This document shows positions 17,979 through 30,395 of a DNA stretch of 64,000 bases, in pieces. Under the pieces are notes generated by a model, which saw only the letters and a list, made by a program, of their open reading frames with translations, did not search any database and was not told where the DNA came from. The translations under genes were made by a program, and so were the position numbers. The DNA is from Cacajao melanocephalus. Its lineage: Eukaryota > Chordata > Mammalia > Primates > Pitheciidae. Each line of letters starts with the position of its first letter. Within the stretch, counting starts at the first letter, position 1. The DNA is taken from positions 1 to 64,000 of the forward strand of contig CAUYLG010047346.1 in the NCBI GenBank assembly GCA_963573385.1. The letters run 5' to 3'.

Positions 17979-18870
17979 TACATCATTACCTTTTGCAGCT
18001 TTCTAAAATTCAACCATGACGTGGAATCTTTCCTGCCTTTCCATGTTAATTAGAAGTAGGGGTCCAAATTCACTCTTTGCAAATCATTATTATGTAAGGA
18101 AAGGCATATGTATATGTACGGACGCACGCATACATGCCGAAGGCTATTTCTGTTTCTCAGATTCAAGAAGGTTCACTTTCCAAGCTCCTTCCTGAAATGA
18201 AATCGTTTCTTTGCCCCAAGAGATAATTCATAATTTATCCTAGATTTCAACCTTTTTTAGTAAAAAGTATAGGAAGTTACATGGAAACAATGAATGGAAG
18301 TGTAATTTTTTTAATCAAACAAGAACAGGAAACTTTCAGTGGTTTATGGTAAAACGACATATTTGAGCCAAAGAGAAAAATAAACCAGGCTCAACCCCTT
18401 TTTATCCTCCCCCATCCAAAACATATAAGAACTGACAACCACAAAACAAATCTTGACACCAGGAAAAAATTAATATTTATAGGCTTCAATAGTATAATTT
18501 CCCAAATTACTTAACAAACCCCTTCAAACAGGCCTACACCTACTTCTATTATTGTATGACCAAAATGAGTCATAATAAAACTTTGGAATATTAAAGACAA
18601 TAAGTGAGGAAATTCCAGAAAATATAAAAACTATTTCAGGGAGCCAAAACAGAACTATATTTATTTTTCTATCTAAATGCATAGGAATGAATATACGGGT
18701 AAATAAAGCAGCCTCTCACAAAAGTAAACATACACCTGGTTGCAGTTTTACAACACAGTCTTCTAAATTACCACCTCCTCTACATTAGAGAAATTATCTC
18801 CTTAAACAAAATTAACCTCCGACACCCTCCAAACTGTAAAAACCTCTACTATACTGTGAGCAATTTAAAA
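17979..18870. other. Intronic AT-rich single-copy sequence
   Basis: No gene seen. A purine-pyrimidine alternating patch lies at 18105-18135. Confidence 0.5.
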
Positions 18871-18883
18871 GTAGGCATTTTTG

Positions 18884-19192
<309 letters not shown>

Positions 19193-19337
19193 ACAGGTAT
19201 TTTTGAACACGCGGCATCTAACACAGCAACTGACACATAGCAGAGGGCTCCATAAATGTTAGAGAAAGAAAAAGCCCACATTGAATTCTCATTCACTGTA
19301 GTCATGGCAAGACTACCCAGCTTACCTATAGAAAGAC

Positions 19338-19504
<167 letters not shown>

Positions 19505-19689
19505 TCAGGGTCATCATGAAAACAAATGAGATCATGCATTTGAGAAGTTTTTTAATTAAATTGGGAAGTTTTATAAAAATATAAAGATAACACCAATAAA
19601 TATATGAAAAATTAGTAGAAAAGAACCTCCTTTCTCCTCACTACCCCTGCTTACTTTACAAAAAAGAAGCCCATGGCATACAATGAGAA

Positions 19690-19855
19690 CTGTGGGAGCA
19701 CAGAAGAAAGAACACTACACTTGGACCTAGAAGGCCTGGGTTCCAGGCTCATCTTTGCCATTAACAAGCTCCTTGACTTAGGGCCCCCTCTCTTGGTTGC
19801 CTCACCTGGAGCTAATATTACCTACCTTGCTAAAATGAATTAAAATAAAAGATAG
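19690..19855 (+). repeat. MIR SINE
   Basis: Forward MIR: 'ggcctgggttccaggctcat', 'caagctccttgacttagggc' and the following cctcacc/ggagctaatatta text. Confidence 0.7.
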
Positions 19856-22822
19856 CAAAGAATTCCATAAACTTTACAGTGTGATCCCTATAGAAGAGAC
19901 AAACGAACTCAATCTGCTGAACAAAAGGTTTGGACTTTAACGGTTTGTATAAAATCGACTGACAAGGAAAGAAGTTGGCTGTAATCAGACTCTTCTCAAA
20001 CACCCCAACGAAGAAAGCCAACCAAGACAGAGGACTGGAGAAGCCTCCACAGTGTGAACCTGGAAGGGCTCAGCTTGTACGTTCATTACCTAATGAAACA
20101 GGGGCTTTTGAAACGGGAATTCTGAACCTGTCACTGTGGATCAGAACCCCTCTGAATCCACTTAAACCTGTGAAATGAAATACTGGGTTGGATTTTCTCC
20201 ATTCCTAGTTAAGATAGAGCTATACAAATCCTAATTCTAAATGCGAGCGCTCAACATTCCAGAATAACAGCAGCTCATGGAGAAAGCAACAGAAGGATGG
20301 CAAGAGAAGAAAATAGATCAACAAACTACAACAGATTGGTCACTTAGTAATTAAAAAAGAAAAAAACAAAAAGAAAACAATCCATCTCAAAGTTCAACTC
20401 AAGGCTGAATTCCTATCAGAAAGCTACCAGAGGCCAAAGACTACATCTGCATAATACTTTAAATCTGAGCCTGGTCTTTGAGAAAACATTTGACAAAGAT
20501 CATCAAAACATCTATTTTTGTTTCTTTCTGCTCATTTTTTTCAATTATTTTTCCCTAACCCCTACACTTCACTGACCACTCCTGCTTTCTCAACTGCAGT
20601 AAGCAAATACATACTAAGTTGGATAACATATTATTTTATATCTGTTCTTTTTTTTATTGGATACTTTCCTTTTGTAATTATGAGAGAAGGGCAAACATAC
20701 ACGCACTAACAGCCAACAAAATGGGCTGGCACACAGCTACAGTGTCGGAATGGCTCCTGATTCTTCTGGGTTAGCAAATGTACAACTAAATTAAGTGTAT
20801 CACCTATTTCAGCTATGCAGTCTCTTCCATCTTTATGGGACTGTATTTTGAAAAATCTCTAGAAACTGTGCAGTTCCCATATATTGGGCTCAACTGAAAC
20901 TTTAAACTCATGCAATGTGTTCATATTCAAGTATAATTTTACCTAGCAATAAAGTTATATTTTGCATGTCAAAAGCAAAATGAAGCATTAAGAAATTTAA
21001 TTATATACATTCTTTCATATCCCTTTACATAAGCAGAATAAAAACTACTTTTTTTCCCCCTAAACGAATACAGGATTTCAACTACATTAAGACATGATTA
21101 ATTTCAATTACACCCATATAATAGGTATTCTTATTAAAGAAAACATCTTAATTTCACCATATATTAATTCATCTAATCTGAGTACTTTATCACTTATCAT
21201 CTCTACAACTACACATTTGACAGAACCAAACTGTGGCCCTAAGAAACAAGAACTACTGGCGTAGCTAAGAATTCAAGAAGTCAGAATACAGTCTCCAATT
21301 ATGCATTTACTTCAAATAAGAACAATAACTTTAAACTCTGCCTCAGGCTTTGGACTCACCTCTAGCCTGACATTAAAAAACTACCATGAGGCCTAACTCC
21401 AGCTGGCAGTAGTGAACATCCCTAGCTATCTAACAATATTTTTATAAACAAAGCATCACAAAGAACATAACATTCAAATGGCATGGAAACTGTTTTCCAC
21501 GGTCCATATTTGACAATCTTTTGAAAGAAAATGTTAATATTACAGATATTAGCACAGTATAATATACAAGATATAACCCCCTCTTCATACCAAGGTCAGT
21601 TGCAAAAGAACATTACGATCATATTTCAGAAAGTAATACGTAAGGAAAAAGAAAAAACAAAGAACACTATGACCTTGGCAAAATTCCCAAGTGTTCAGAT
21701 AGAAACTTCTAGAAGTGCTTGTTTGTTTGTTTTCAAATACTGCCTTTTGAAACTACTCACTTTATTTTTAAGCCAGAAATGATGCAAATGTCTGAATTCC
21801 TACAGTCACCTTGCTCCCACTGCTTTTAATTGCTCTATAAAGCAATCTCTATGGACACCAATCTTAAACTGTCCTGGCCTTGCCAGGACAAATGTTGGCC
21901 CATGTATTCCAGTAAGGCCATGAGTATTCTGAAGGTCAAACAAAATACGTATTATTTCCAATCAGAAAGGAAGCCTGTGCTTTCTGGAACAAGGCCCCAG
22001 CTCAACCTTGACTTGGTGCGCTATGAGGCAAGTAAACCAAGAACTGGGAATGGCCTTCCTTTATAATCAGTACTTTCTGAAGGATGCAACTGATAACCAG
22101 AAAAAAAAAGAAAAATGTCAATGTATTTGATAATTTACATATCCCTCTGTCTTGGCTATAGTTTTTTACAGATGCACCTACAGATATTTAAAATAATGAT
22201 CACTAATAGAGCTTTAAGTTTAGAGTACGTAAATTTGGATTTCTGCCCCACTCCTGAAAAAGACTTGACAGTTATTTAGCTTTTTCTGTTTTGTTTTTTT
22301 TTTCTACTTTACCAAACAAGTTTCCACATGTCCTTCCTACAGCAAACAGTTTCCTAGTGATAATGGTGCTTAAAAGGAAAAAATAAGAAAGGAAAAAAAG
22401 AGGAAGCGTTTGGAGTCTACTTTTCATAAAGGGCTAAACACCTAATTGTACTCAAGCACTAAGGCACATGACATAGAGGCAATCTGCATGCATATATTAC
22501 AAACATATTATTCTCTTTCTTTCTTTGGCACATTGAAACAAAAAAATCTCAACTGTCTTTTCTACAAATGAGGAGACTGGGGCCCAGAGAAATTAAGGGG
22601 CAGTTTAGTTTGGCAGTCAGCAACTACCACTATAGGGCCCTATCTCCCTCCCGAGCCTGGCCATCCAGAAAGGCCTCATGCTTTCCCAGCTCCACCTGTG
22701 AGTTCCTCATCTTCACTCCTCCTCTCTACTGTGCTCAGTGGTCTTCACCACCTCTGTGAGCACCACCTTGCTCCTTCCTGTGAATTCCTGCAGCAGGCTG
22801 GTTCTCACAACAACACGGCTGC
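19856..22822. other. Intronic AT-rich single-copy sequence
   Basis: About 3 kb of AT-rich intron with no Alu, L1 or gene that I recognise. Open frames are all below 85 codons. Confidence 0.5.
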
Positions 22823-22839
22823 AAAGCTGAGCATTATCT

Positions 22840-23115
22840 TTTTTTTTTTTTTTTTTTTTTTGATACAAAGTGTGGGCGTTATCTCGGCTCACTGTAACAA
22901 ACATGCCCCAGGTTCAAGCAATTCTGTTTCAGCCTCCCAAGTAGCTGGGATTACAGACGCCCGCCACCATGCCCAGCTAAATTGTTTATATTTTTGGTAG
23001 AGACGGGGTTTCACCATGTTGGCTAGGCTGGTTTTGAACTCCTGACCTCAAGTGATCCTCCCACCTCGGCCTCCCAAAGTGCTAGGATTACAGGCGTGAG
23101 CCACCACACCCAGCC
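22840..23115 (-). mobile_element. AluS, minus orientation
   Basis: Reverse Alu with a perfect 17-bp target duplication, aaagctgagcattatct, at 22823-22839 and 23116-23132. A small part of the 3'-side right arm is missing around 22861-22875. Confidence 0.96.
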
Positions 23116-23154
23116 AAAGCTGAGCATTATCTCAACGATGCCCCCAGCACCTAA

Positions 23155-23260
23155 GGGAATGTGTCTTCTTCTTAATCCTCCACAGCACCTAGCTTGGCTT
23201 TGCACATACTAAGCATTCAATAATTGTTTGTTAAGCGAAATTATTTGATTAATGAATAAA
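23155..23260 (+). repeat. L2 LINE 3' terminal fragment
   Basis: 'gctttgcacatactaagcat' followed by tcaataattgtttgttaag resembles the L2 terminus. Confidence 0.6.
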
Positions 23261-24889
23261 GTAATATTTCCAAGGCTCCACAGTGAGTGAGCAGCAGAAG
23301 CAAAAATTAAGCCCATGTTTTGCGATGACCACAGTAGCACACCATAATGAAAATCCAGGGCTGTGTCTGTATCGAGTGTGTGGTGAGGTGTGCTCTGTGC
23401 TTGTGTGTGCACATACGTGTCCTCACAGCCAAGCACAGAGCAGTGAAATTTTTCACCATTAACTCACTCTCCATTTCACATGTTCCCACAGCACTAGCTG
23501 CTAGTTTATATTTTCAGTCTTTACTATTAAAAAAAAAAATTTCAACTGCAACTACATCATTTCCCCTTAGCCCCCGGCTTTGCTTCTTTCTTTCTTTTTT
23601 TTTAGGAAAGTTTAGGACAGCAGGAAAACTGCTGAGCTGTGACACAAAGAAAAGCTGACTCTGCACATGCCTCATTGTTTTCGATTTTCATTCCAGCAGA
23701 GTTGTGGCTGGAAACTAGCCTTCAGGATTCCTCGTGGACCTTGTCAGCCCTGGTCCCTGGTGTTTTAAAATGCTACACTTTATACACTACTCAGAGAGGT
23801 GTGATTCAATTGAGTATGTTCCCTGTGGTTCTGAGTGAGGCTAGTATATATTGTGTATCTTTGTGGAAGTAACCAAAATATGTGTTTGGAGAAAGGAAAA
23901 AAAATAGGATCAAGGGAGTATTCAGAGATGTAATTACACATACTCAAGTGGGACCTTTTGTGTGTATGCCTTGGAAGTGGGAGATTTAATGTAAACACTG
24001 ACTACGTTTGTGCCTTCTGTTATACACATCCTGCATCACCACACACTTGAGTACACATGTGCTAAAATGCTGACACATTCATTACAAGAACATCATTTAT
24101 CCCATTATGAGTTTTAGAGCTTTGTGTGTTTTTTACTGACAGTGGGGTTTTTTCCAGATTTTCTTAGTTTTCTTCCTCAAATACATTTGACAACTTATTT
24201 TTAAATGTGAGATGATAATTATACCACCAACAGCATTATACCTCCTACAATCCATAGACACAGATCATTTTGCCAGAGTAGAACAGATTCCAAAAGGCTG
24301 CTCATTCTTCACGAGCAGCACATTCTTCACAAGATTATTATAAGACACCTCCTTGGGGGGACCTAAAACACAGAGTCCAGGAAGAGCTCAGAAACAACCC
24401 TTACATCCTGACCATCATCCCACTCCACTGCCCTTGTAAGCGAGGCCACTCCTCAAAGAGCTAAGCCATCCCACAGGCTAAAAATAACCCTTTGACCCAC
24501 ACAGAAATTAAAACTCAGAGGAAGCTGAGACAATTCATCCACTGAAAGCCACTCTCCTGTTTGGAGAGAGCCTACAGTAGTCAGCAGCATCTAAACATAC
24601 AGCCTTTCCTGGTCATGATTTATTTCTCAGCATGTCCATAGCTTACAATAGCAGGACGTTGCCGTCAAACACCAAGGTCTCCCAGCGTTGCCACTATCCT
24701 GAAGTCATGAATCACACCTCCAAGCCCAGTGACAAGGTCAGAGGCTTTACCACCACCTCCCTCCCCTAAATCCACAGGATGCCCACTCTTTGCCTCTCTG
24801 CTCATGCCATGATTTCATTACTTCAAAGACATTCTGCTGTCCATTATTTTTCTCCTTAAAGTTCTTAAGAGAATGAACCAGCTTCAGAA
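23261..24889. other. Intronic single-copy sequence
   Basis: About 1.6 kb with no gene. It includes the first copy of a 32-base near-duplicate at 24315-24346. Confidence 0.5.
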
Positions 24890-25105
24890 AATGGGGAAAG
24901 AAAACCCGAATTGATCCTCAGAAGACGAGGGTTCAAATCTTGAACTGCCTTCTTAGAAGCTATGTTACTTTATGCAAGCCATAATCTTTCTCAGTCTTAG
25001 TTCCAGAAAAATAGTGAATAGCAGCACATTCTTCACGAGATTATTATAAGACTCAAATGAGACAATACGCAATACCTAGCACATATTAAATGCTTACTTA
25101 CCTTT
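24890..25105 (+). repeat. MIR SINE
   Basis: Forward MIR: 'cgagggttcaaatcttgaac', 'gcaagccataatctttctca' and 'acctagcacatattaaatgc'. Confidence 0.75.
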
Positions 25106-25718
25106 ACCTATGAGCAATCATAATGCTCAGTTCATACTTTTCAGAGGGTGCAGTCATTCAATAATAAAGACCAGTAGGAATAGTTTAAATCTTTCGTAAT
25201 CTTCTCAGCCAGGTTTGGTCAGCAACTGAACTGTCCAACCTCTCTCAAAGGCATTACATCATAACTGTAATTACACGACGCTGTAACTACTATCAATGTA
25301 AATACACCAACTGTACTACACCGTAACTTTACAACATCACTGCTATGGTATTATATAGTATTACAGGCATAGGTGTTAACTGCTACAGTATTTATAATAA
25401 ATATTTTTTAATAACCTAAATGTTCATCAATAATGGTACATCTATAGCATGAAATACATATGCTGCATTTAAAAGTGTTATTTGTACAGACAGAAATATC
25501 TTAACGACATGTCAGTTTTTAATTGCAGATGAACATGTAAAGAATGAGACAATTTATTAACCCTCTAAAACGATGTATATTTGTGCATATGCATGCACAT
25601 ACATGCATAGAAAAGGACTGAATAGTTTAACTGTAAATAGTTCTCACCCAAGGTAGGGGTGATGCTAGAGAGGGGTTGGAGAGATGAGGGGAACTCTGAC
25701 TTTGCTCTCCAACCATCT
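25106..25718. other. Intronic AT-rich sequence with a TGTAACTAC-like degenerate repeat
   Basis: At 25260-25345, units resembling ctgtaacta and atgtaaatac recur irregularly. No gene is seen. Confidence 0.4.
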
Positions 25719-25766
25719 ATGAGGTTGGTGCAAAAGTAATTGTGTTTTTTGCCATTAAAAGTAATG
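25719..25766 (+). mobile_element. MADE1 (mariner-derived MITE), 5' half only
   Basis: 'gaggttggtgcaaaagtaat' then 'tgtgttttttgccattaaaa' and gtaatg match the first half of the MADE1 palindrome. The second half is missing because an Alu begins immediately after. Confidence 0.9.
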
Positions 25767-25768
25767 AT

Positions 25769-25979
25769 GGCTAGACAGGGTGGCTCACACCTGTAATTCC
25801 AGCAATTTGGGAGGCTGAGGCAAGCAGATCACCTGAGGTCAGGAGTTTGAGAGCAACTGGCCAACCTGGTGAAACCCCGTCTCTACTAAAAATACAAAAT
25901 TAGCTGGGTATGGTGGCAGATGCCTGTAATCCCAGCTACTTAGGAGGCTAAGGCATGAGAATCACTTGAACCTGGGAGA
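25769..25979 (+). mobile_element. AluS, plus orientation, 3'-truncated
   Basis: Alu from ggctagacagggtggctcac to cttgaacctgggaga. The last ~80 bases and the poly(A) are absent, which points to a deletion after insertion rather than to the insertion itself. Confidence 0.93.
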
Positions 25980-25980
25980 C

Positions 25981-26085
25981 AGTTTTCTTCACATGTTTGC
26001 CAACCTTGTTATTATCTGTCATTTTGACTTAGTCATCCTAGTGGGTGTGTAATGGTATCTCATTAGATTTTCAACAATTGAAAAT
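25981..26085 (-). mobile_element. L1M ORF2-region fragment
   Basis: 'ttcttcacatgtttgccaac' and 'gtgggtgtgtaatggtatct' match the reverse of an old L1 ORF2 segment. Confidence 0.75.
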
Positions 26086-26089
26086 AAAT

Positions 26090-26464
26090 AAACATTTGAA
26101 TGGGCACCCATAGCATGTCAGATGCTCTTTTCTAGGTGTGGGGGCGTAGAGATGTGCAGCCTTCAGCTTCCTCTGCCTCTCCGGCCTCATCTGTTTTCAC
26201 ATCTTTCCTCTTCACTTATGTTCTCCAAACACCACACTGTAGTCCTCATACTACCATGTCATTTGTTGCTTCTAGATCTTTGCCTATAATATAAATACTA
26301 ATGCAATGTGAATACTAATGCCATTACTAGTTAACTCTTAAACAGCCAATAAATTATAGAGCTGGCAGTCTAGTTCAGAGTCTGTGTTCTGTGCTACATA
26401 CTCTTTTTTTCTTTTAAAATCAACTTTATATTAAAGTATAATTTATATAAATTAAAATGCACAC
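26090..26464. repeat. Diverged L2/MIR-like remnants
   Basis: 26090-26165 resembles reverse L2 ('agcatgtcagatgctctttt'). 26330-26400 resembles reverse MIR. Both are weak. Confidence 0.4.
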
Positions 26465-26755
26465 TTCATTTATTTATTTATTTTTGAGATGGGGTCTTGC
26501 TCTGTCACCCAGCCTGGAGTGCAGTGGTACAATCTCGGCTCACTGCAGACTCGACTTCCCGGGCTCAGGTGATCCTCCCACCTCAGCCTCCTGAGTCACT
26601 GGTACACCACCAAGCTTGGCTAATTCTTGTATTTTTTGTAGAGATGGTGTCTTTCTATGTTGCCTAGGCTGGTCTCAAACTCCTGGGCTCAAGCAACTCT
26701 CCTATCTTGGCATCTCAAAGTTTTGGGATTACAGGTGTGAGCCACTGTGCCCAGC
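26465..26755 (-). mobile_element. AluJ, minus orientation
   Basis: Reverse AluJ with a (TTTA)n tail. Target duplications aaaatgcacac at 26454-26464 and 26756-26766 lie within an old L1 or AT-rich target. Confidence 0.95.
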
Positions 26756-26766
26756 AAAATGCACAC

Positions 26767-27320
26767 ATTTAAAGGTACATTTTGATGAATCTTAATGAAT
26801 ATATACGTCTGTGTAATCACCACTGCAATCAAGATACAGAGAATTTTTCTACTATCTGTCTCCACCCCTTCCATTCTCTTCAGCCTCCCTGTGGTTCACG
26901 TTCCCAGTCCCAGGCAATTACTAATCTGCTTTCCGTTGCTATAATTTTGCCTGTTCTAGAATTTCATGTGCTCTTTTGTGTCTGACTTCTATTTGCTCAG
27001 CAAAATGTTTTTGAGGGTCAAGAGCCAGGTTGTTGCATGTATTAGTAATTTGCTCCTTTTTGATGCTGAATATTTTCCATGATATGGTTAAACCCCAATT
27101 TGTTTATTCATTCTCCTGTTGATGGATGTTTAGGTTGTGTCCTTTGAGTATTATGCAGTTAAGTAACTATGGACATCTATAAACATGTCTTTATGTGAAC
27201 ATATGTTCTCAGTTTTCTTGGGTAAATACCTTGGACTGTAATGGCTGGGTTGTATGTAACTTTAGAAGAAACTGCCACGTAGTTCTCCAAAGTATGTGCA
27301 CCTATATTGGTTTTAATACA
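26767..27320 (-). mobile_element. L1M ORF2/3' region
   Basis: Reverse of an old L1 3' part: 'caggcaattactaatctgct', 'gctgaatattttccatgata', 'tgttgatggatgtttaggtt' and 'cttgggtaaataccttggac'. It is diverged and non-coding. Confidence 0.85.
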
Positions 27321-27334
27321 GATACGTCATTTCC

Positions 27335-27635
27335 TATCCTTGTTGCTTGGGTAGATTATACTAATTCTTAAGAATCACTTCAGATATCACCTGCCCTAGG
27401 AAGCTTTTTTTTTTGACCCTTCCTATCTTCCCCTTCTTTGAGGTGATTTAAGGAGGCTGCTCCTCCATGCTCTCATAACACCTTGCTGATTGAGTGTTCA
27501 CTGGCCTATCTTTCCCATTAGAATGTGAGCTCCTTGAAGAAGGAAAACATGTTATTATTTCTATATCCCCAGGATTATTTCTATTTACCATCTAGATAGG
27601 TGCTCAATAAGTGCTTGTGAATGCCAAGTAGGACA
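27335..27635 (+). repeat. L2 LINE 3' end
   Basis: 'cttcagatatcacctgccct', 'ttagaatgtgagctccttga' and 'ataggtgctcaataagtgct' are the L2 3' landmarks in order. Confidence 0.85.
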
Positions 27636-27654
27636 TTATTCCCCTTTATTTTTA

Positions 27655-27886
27655 TTTTATTTTTGAGATAGGGTCTATCTAGCTCTGTCACCTAGGCTGC
27701 AGTACGGTGGTGTAATCTTGGCTCACTGCAACCTCCGGCTCCTGGGCTCAAGCGATCCTGCCACCTCAGGTTCAAAACCAGCCTGGAAACATGGCAAAAC
27801 CCCATCTCTACAAAAAAAAGTACAAAAATTGGCCAGGGTGGTAGCACATGCCTATAGTCCCAGCTACTTGGGAGGCTGAGGTGGGA
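27655..27886. mobile_element. Alu with inverted 5' part (minus right arm joined to plus left arm)
   Basis: 27655-27767 is a reverse Alu right arm (poly(T), 'ctctgtcacctaggctgcag', 'caagcgatcctgccacctca'). From about 27768 the sequence switches to forward Alu left-arm text ('ttcaaaaccagcctggaaac' to 'cttgggaggctgaggtggga'). The two parts meet at nearly the same consensus position, as in a 5' inversion. Confidence 0.88.
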
Positions 27887-27990
27887 ATGTTATACAACTT
27901 TGATAACATATTTAAAATGACTGAATTGTACACTTTAAGGTGAATTATATGGTGTGTGAATTATAGCTCAATAAAGTTGTTATAAAATAT
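27887..27990 (+). mobile_element. L1M 3' terminal fragment
   Basis: 'aaggtgaattatatggtgtg' and 'gctcaataaagttgttataa' form the common old L1 3' end. Confidence 0.8.
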
Positions 27991-28021
27991 GCAATTAATA
28001 GATTATCAACAGTCCACTTGT

Positions 28022-28315
28022 GTCCGGGTGCAGTGGCTCATGCCTGTAATCCCAGCACTTTGGGGGGCCATGGTGGGTGGATACCTGAGGTCAAGAGTTT
28101 GACACCAGCCTGGCCAACATGGCAAAACCAAAAATACAAAAATTAGCTGGGGGTGGTGGCGGGTGCCTGTAGTCCCAGCTTCTCAGGAGGCTGAGGCAGG
28201 AGAATTGCTTGAACCCAGGAGGCAGAGTTAGCAACAAGCCCAGAACACACCACTGCACTCCAACCTGGATGACAGAGTGAAACCCTGTCCCAAAAAAAAA
28301 AAAAAAAAAAAAAAA
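28022..28315 (+). mobile_element. AluS, plus orientation
   Basis: Full Alu with target duplications agtccacttgt at 28011-28021 and 28316-28326. A small deletion removes part of the 'ccccgtctctact' text. Confidence 0.95.
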
Positions 28316-28351
28316 AGTCCACTTGTTTCAAGCAATATTTGATAAAAGTTA

Positions 28352-28654
<303 letters not shown>

Positions 28655-28689
28655 TTAAACACAAAGGAATATGAAGTATCCTTTTCGCT

Positions 28690-28830
28690 CGATTTGCTGA
28701 AACCCATATTAAGTCCCTGCTAAGTGCCAGCTACAATGGCCACAAATAGTAAGGGTGCCTTGGCCTTAAGCAGCTATACTCTCAGAGTCGGGAGAAAGAG
28801 GCAGGTACACAGTGAGCTAGCACATTACAG
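28690..28830 (-). repeat. L2 LINE fragment
   Basis: 'taagtccctgctaagtgcca' and 'agcagctatactctcagagt' resemble the reverse L2 3' end. Confidence 0.55.
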
Positions 28831-30216
28831 GGTCCCCTCGAAGCCTGCTGAGGAAACACAAACAAGGGCCATGACCACCTATCCACTACCTTGTCTAGTA
28901 CCTTATCCCTAAGTCATGGTTCTGTTAGAAGTGCATTTCTTCTATTTTAAGTACCACTCACATTGATATTTGGTGGGAGGCCCCTGTGGTGAGCAGTGTG
29001 ATTGATTCTCCAGCTGACTGTCCTACGCCAATCACTGTAACTCCATTACTCTATCAAGGACTGATTCAAGGGCGGGGAATGGGGAAAAGCTGAGTCAACT
29101 CAGCCAATGAGAGGCATACTGGGTGCGGGGGGAAAAAGAAGCTCTCTCACTCTTAGCTGAAGCCAGCACTGCCCTTCCTGTGTGAAGGAGCACACCGATG
29201 GCCCCTGACAGCCATTCCTAAGCACCAGCACATCCTTCTTTAGCTGAAGACGACCCTATGGCCAGTAAAGCAGACAGACAAAACAACCTAAGAATGGAGT
29301 AAAAGTAGTCATGTTTCTACTTTCTCCCATCCACTATTAAGCTAAAAAAATGTTTAAAAAGTCCTGGCCATGCCTCCTGATGCCTGTCTTCCACACTGGT
29401 CAGGAGGCACCAACAGGGCAGGGGACTGGGAGTTCCAGGGTCTTATTTCCTCCCCTCAGAGTAGCACTTAGTCAACCACTGCAAGTCACATATTTTAAAA
29501 GAACAAAAGCGAAGAACAGAGAGTAATCCAACTGTTCCTGTTACACTCAACCCTAAACAATTTTAAAAGCAGAATTTAACGGAGAAAAAAAAAATCACCT
29601 ACAGGCCTTGCCTATCAAAACAGATGAACATAGTTGCCTTTATTGATTCAAGAAAAGACCACGTTTTACTGAGGAAAACTTTATATCCCTTGCCCTCCAC
29701 CTATTCCTGTGGTGCCAACGTAGAAAAGGTCCTGGACTTCTAGGGAAGGTAAGGTCCTGGAGTGAGGACCCTGTAGGTGTGATGTAAAGTGTCAGGCATG
29801 AGGCTGGCGTTTGATATTAAGCACTGTAGCAACAATCGCAACAACAGAACCAGCGGGGCATGCACGGGCTGGCAGTTACAACACGGAACAGTACTGGTTT
29901 CTATTCTTAGCATGTGTCACTGACTTACTGACAAGACGGTTAAACATAAAAGGGGTCCATTATCAGTGGTAACTGGGATCAAGTCCCTGGGATAGCAGGA
30001 ACAAGAAAAATCCGGCAGTAAATCCCCACACTTCCTATTTCTCAACAGTTTCAATTTCCTGCTCCAAACCTTTTCAAAAACTGCTATTACCAAAGTAAAC
30101 TGATTTAAGTTGACTATTACTTCCTTTCCGTGATGTGACGGCACCAAAGGATGAGCAGGGAGAGACACAAAGGCCCCCATTATCCTCCCCTTCTTAAGTC
30201 TTCTTTGTATTCATGC
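28831..30216. other. Intronic single-copy sequence
   Basis: About 1.4 kb free of clear repeats. No gene or recognisable coding motif. Confidence 0.5.
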
Positions 30217-30228
30217 CGCATGAGATGA

Positions 30229-30294
30229 TTCAATTAGCAATAATCGTGCCTCGGATAAACCTCATTGGCTACGATACTGCCACTGCACAAAGCT
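30229..30294 (-). pseudogene. U4 snRNA pseudogene, 3'-truncated
   Basis: Read on the minus strand it begins at 30294 with agctttgtgcagtggcagta and continues through tcgtagccaatgaggtttat and ccgaggcacgattattgct, the 5' part of U4 spliceosomal RNA (stem II, 5' stem-loop). It stops at about nucleotide 62-66, so the central region, 3' stem-loops and Sm site are missing. Only about one base differs from the U4 sequence I recall. It is flanked by 16-bp duplications, cgcatgagatgattca at 30217-30232 and cgcatgagataattca at 30295-30310, and has no poly(A). This fits the class III (self-primed, truncated) snRNA retropseudogene type. No upstream snRNA promoter (PSE/DSE) is evident, so it is not expected to be functional. 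Confidence 0.93.
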
Positions 30295-30324
30295 CGCATG
30301 AGATAATTCATTAACGAAGAATAA

Positions 30325-30395
30325 GTTACTGGTTATGATAACACAGTCCCTGGCACACAGTAAGCATTTGATAAATGTTTACTGAACGACCACAG
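30325..30395 (+). repeat. L2/MIR terminal fragment
   Basis: 'agtccctggcacacagtaag' followed by catttgataaatgtttactg is the standard L2-like terminus. Confidence 0.65.

Noticed and set aside
25719..25766. mir-548-type microRNA
   Set aside because: Only half of the MADE1 palindrome is present, so the required hairpin cannot form.
30229..30294. Functional U4 snRNA gene
   Set aside because: It lacks the 3' two-thirds including the Sm site, has target duplications of a retrocopy, and no snRNA promoter elements are visible.
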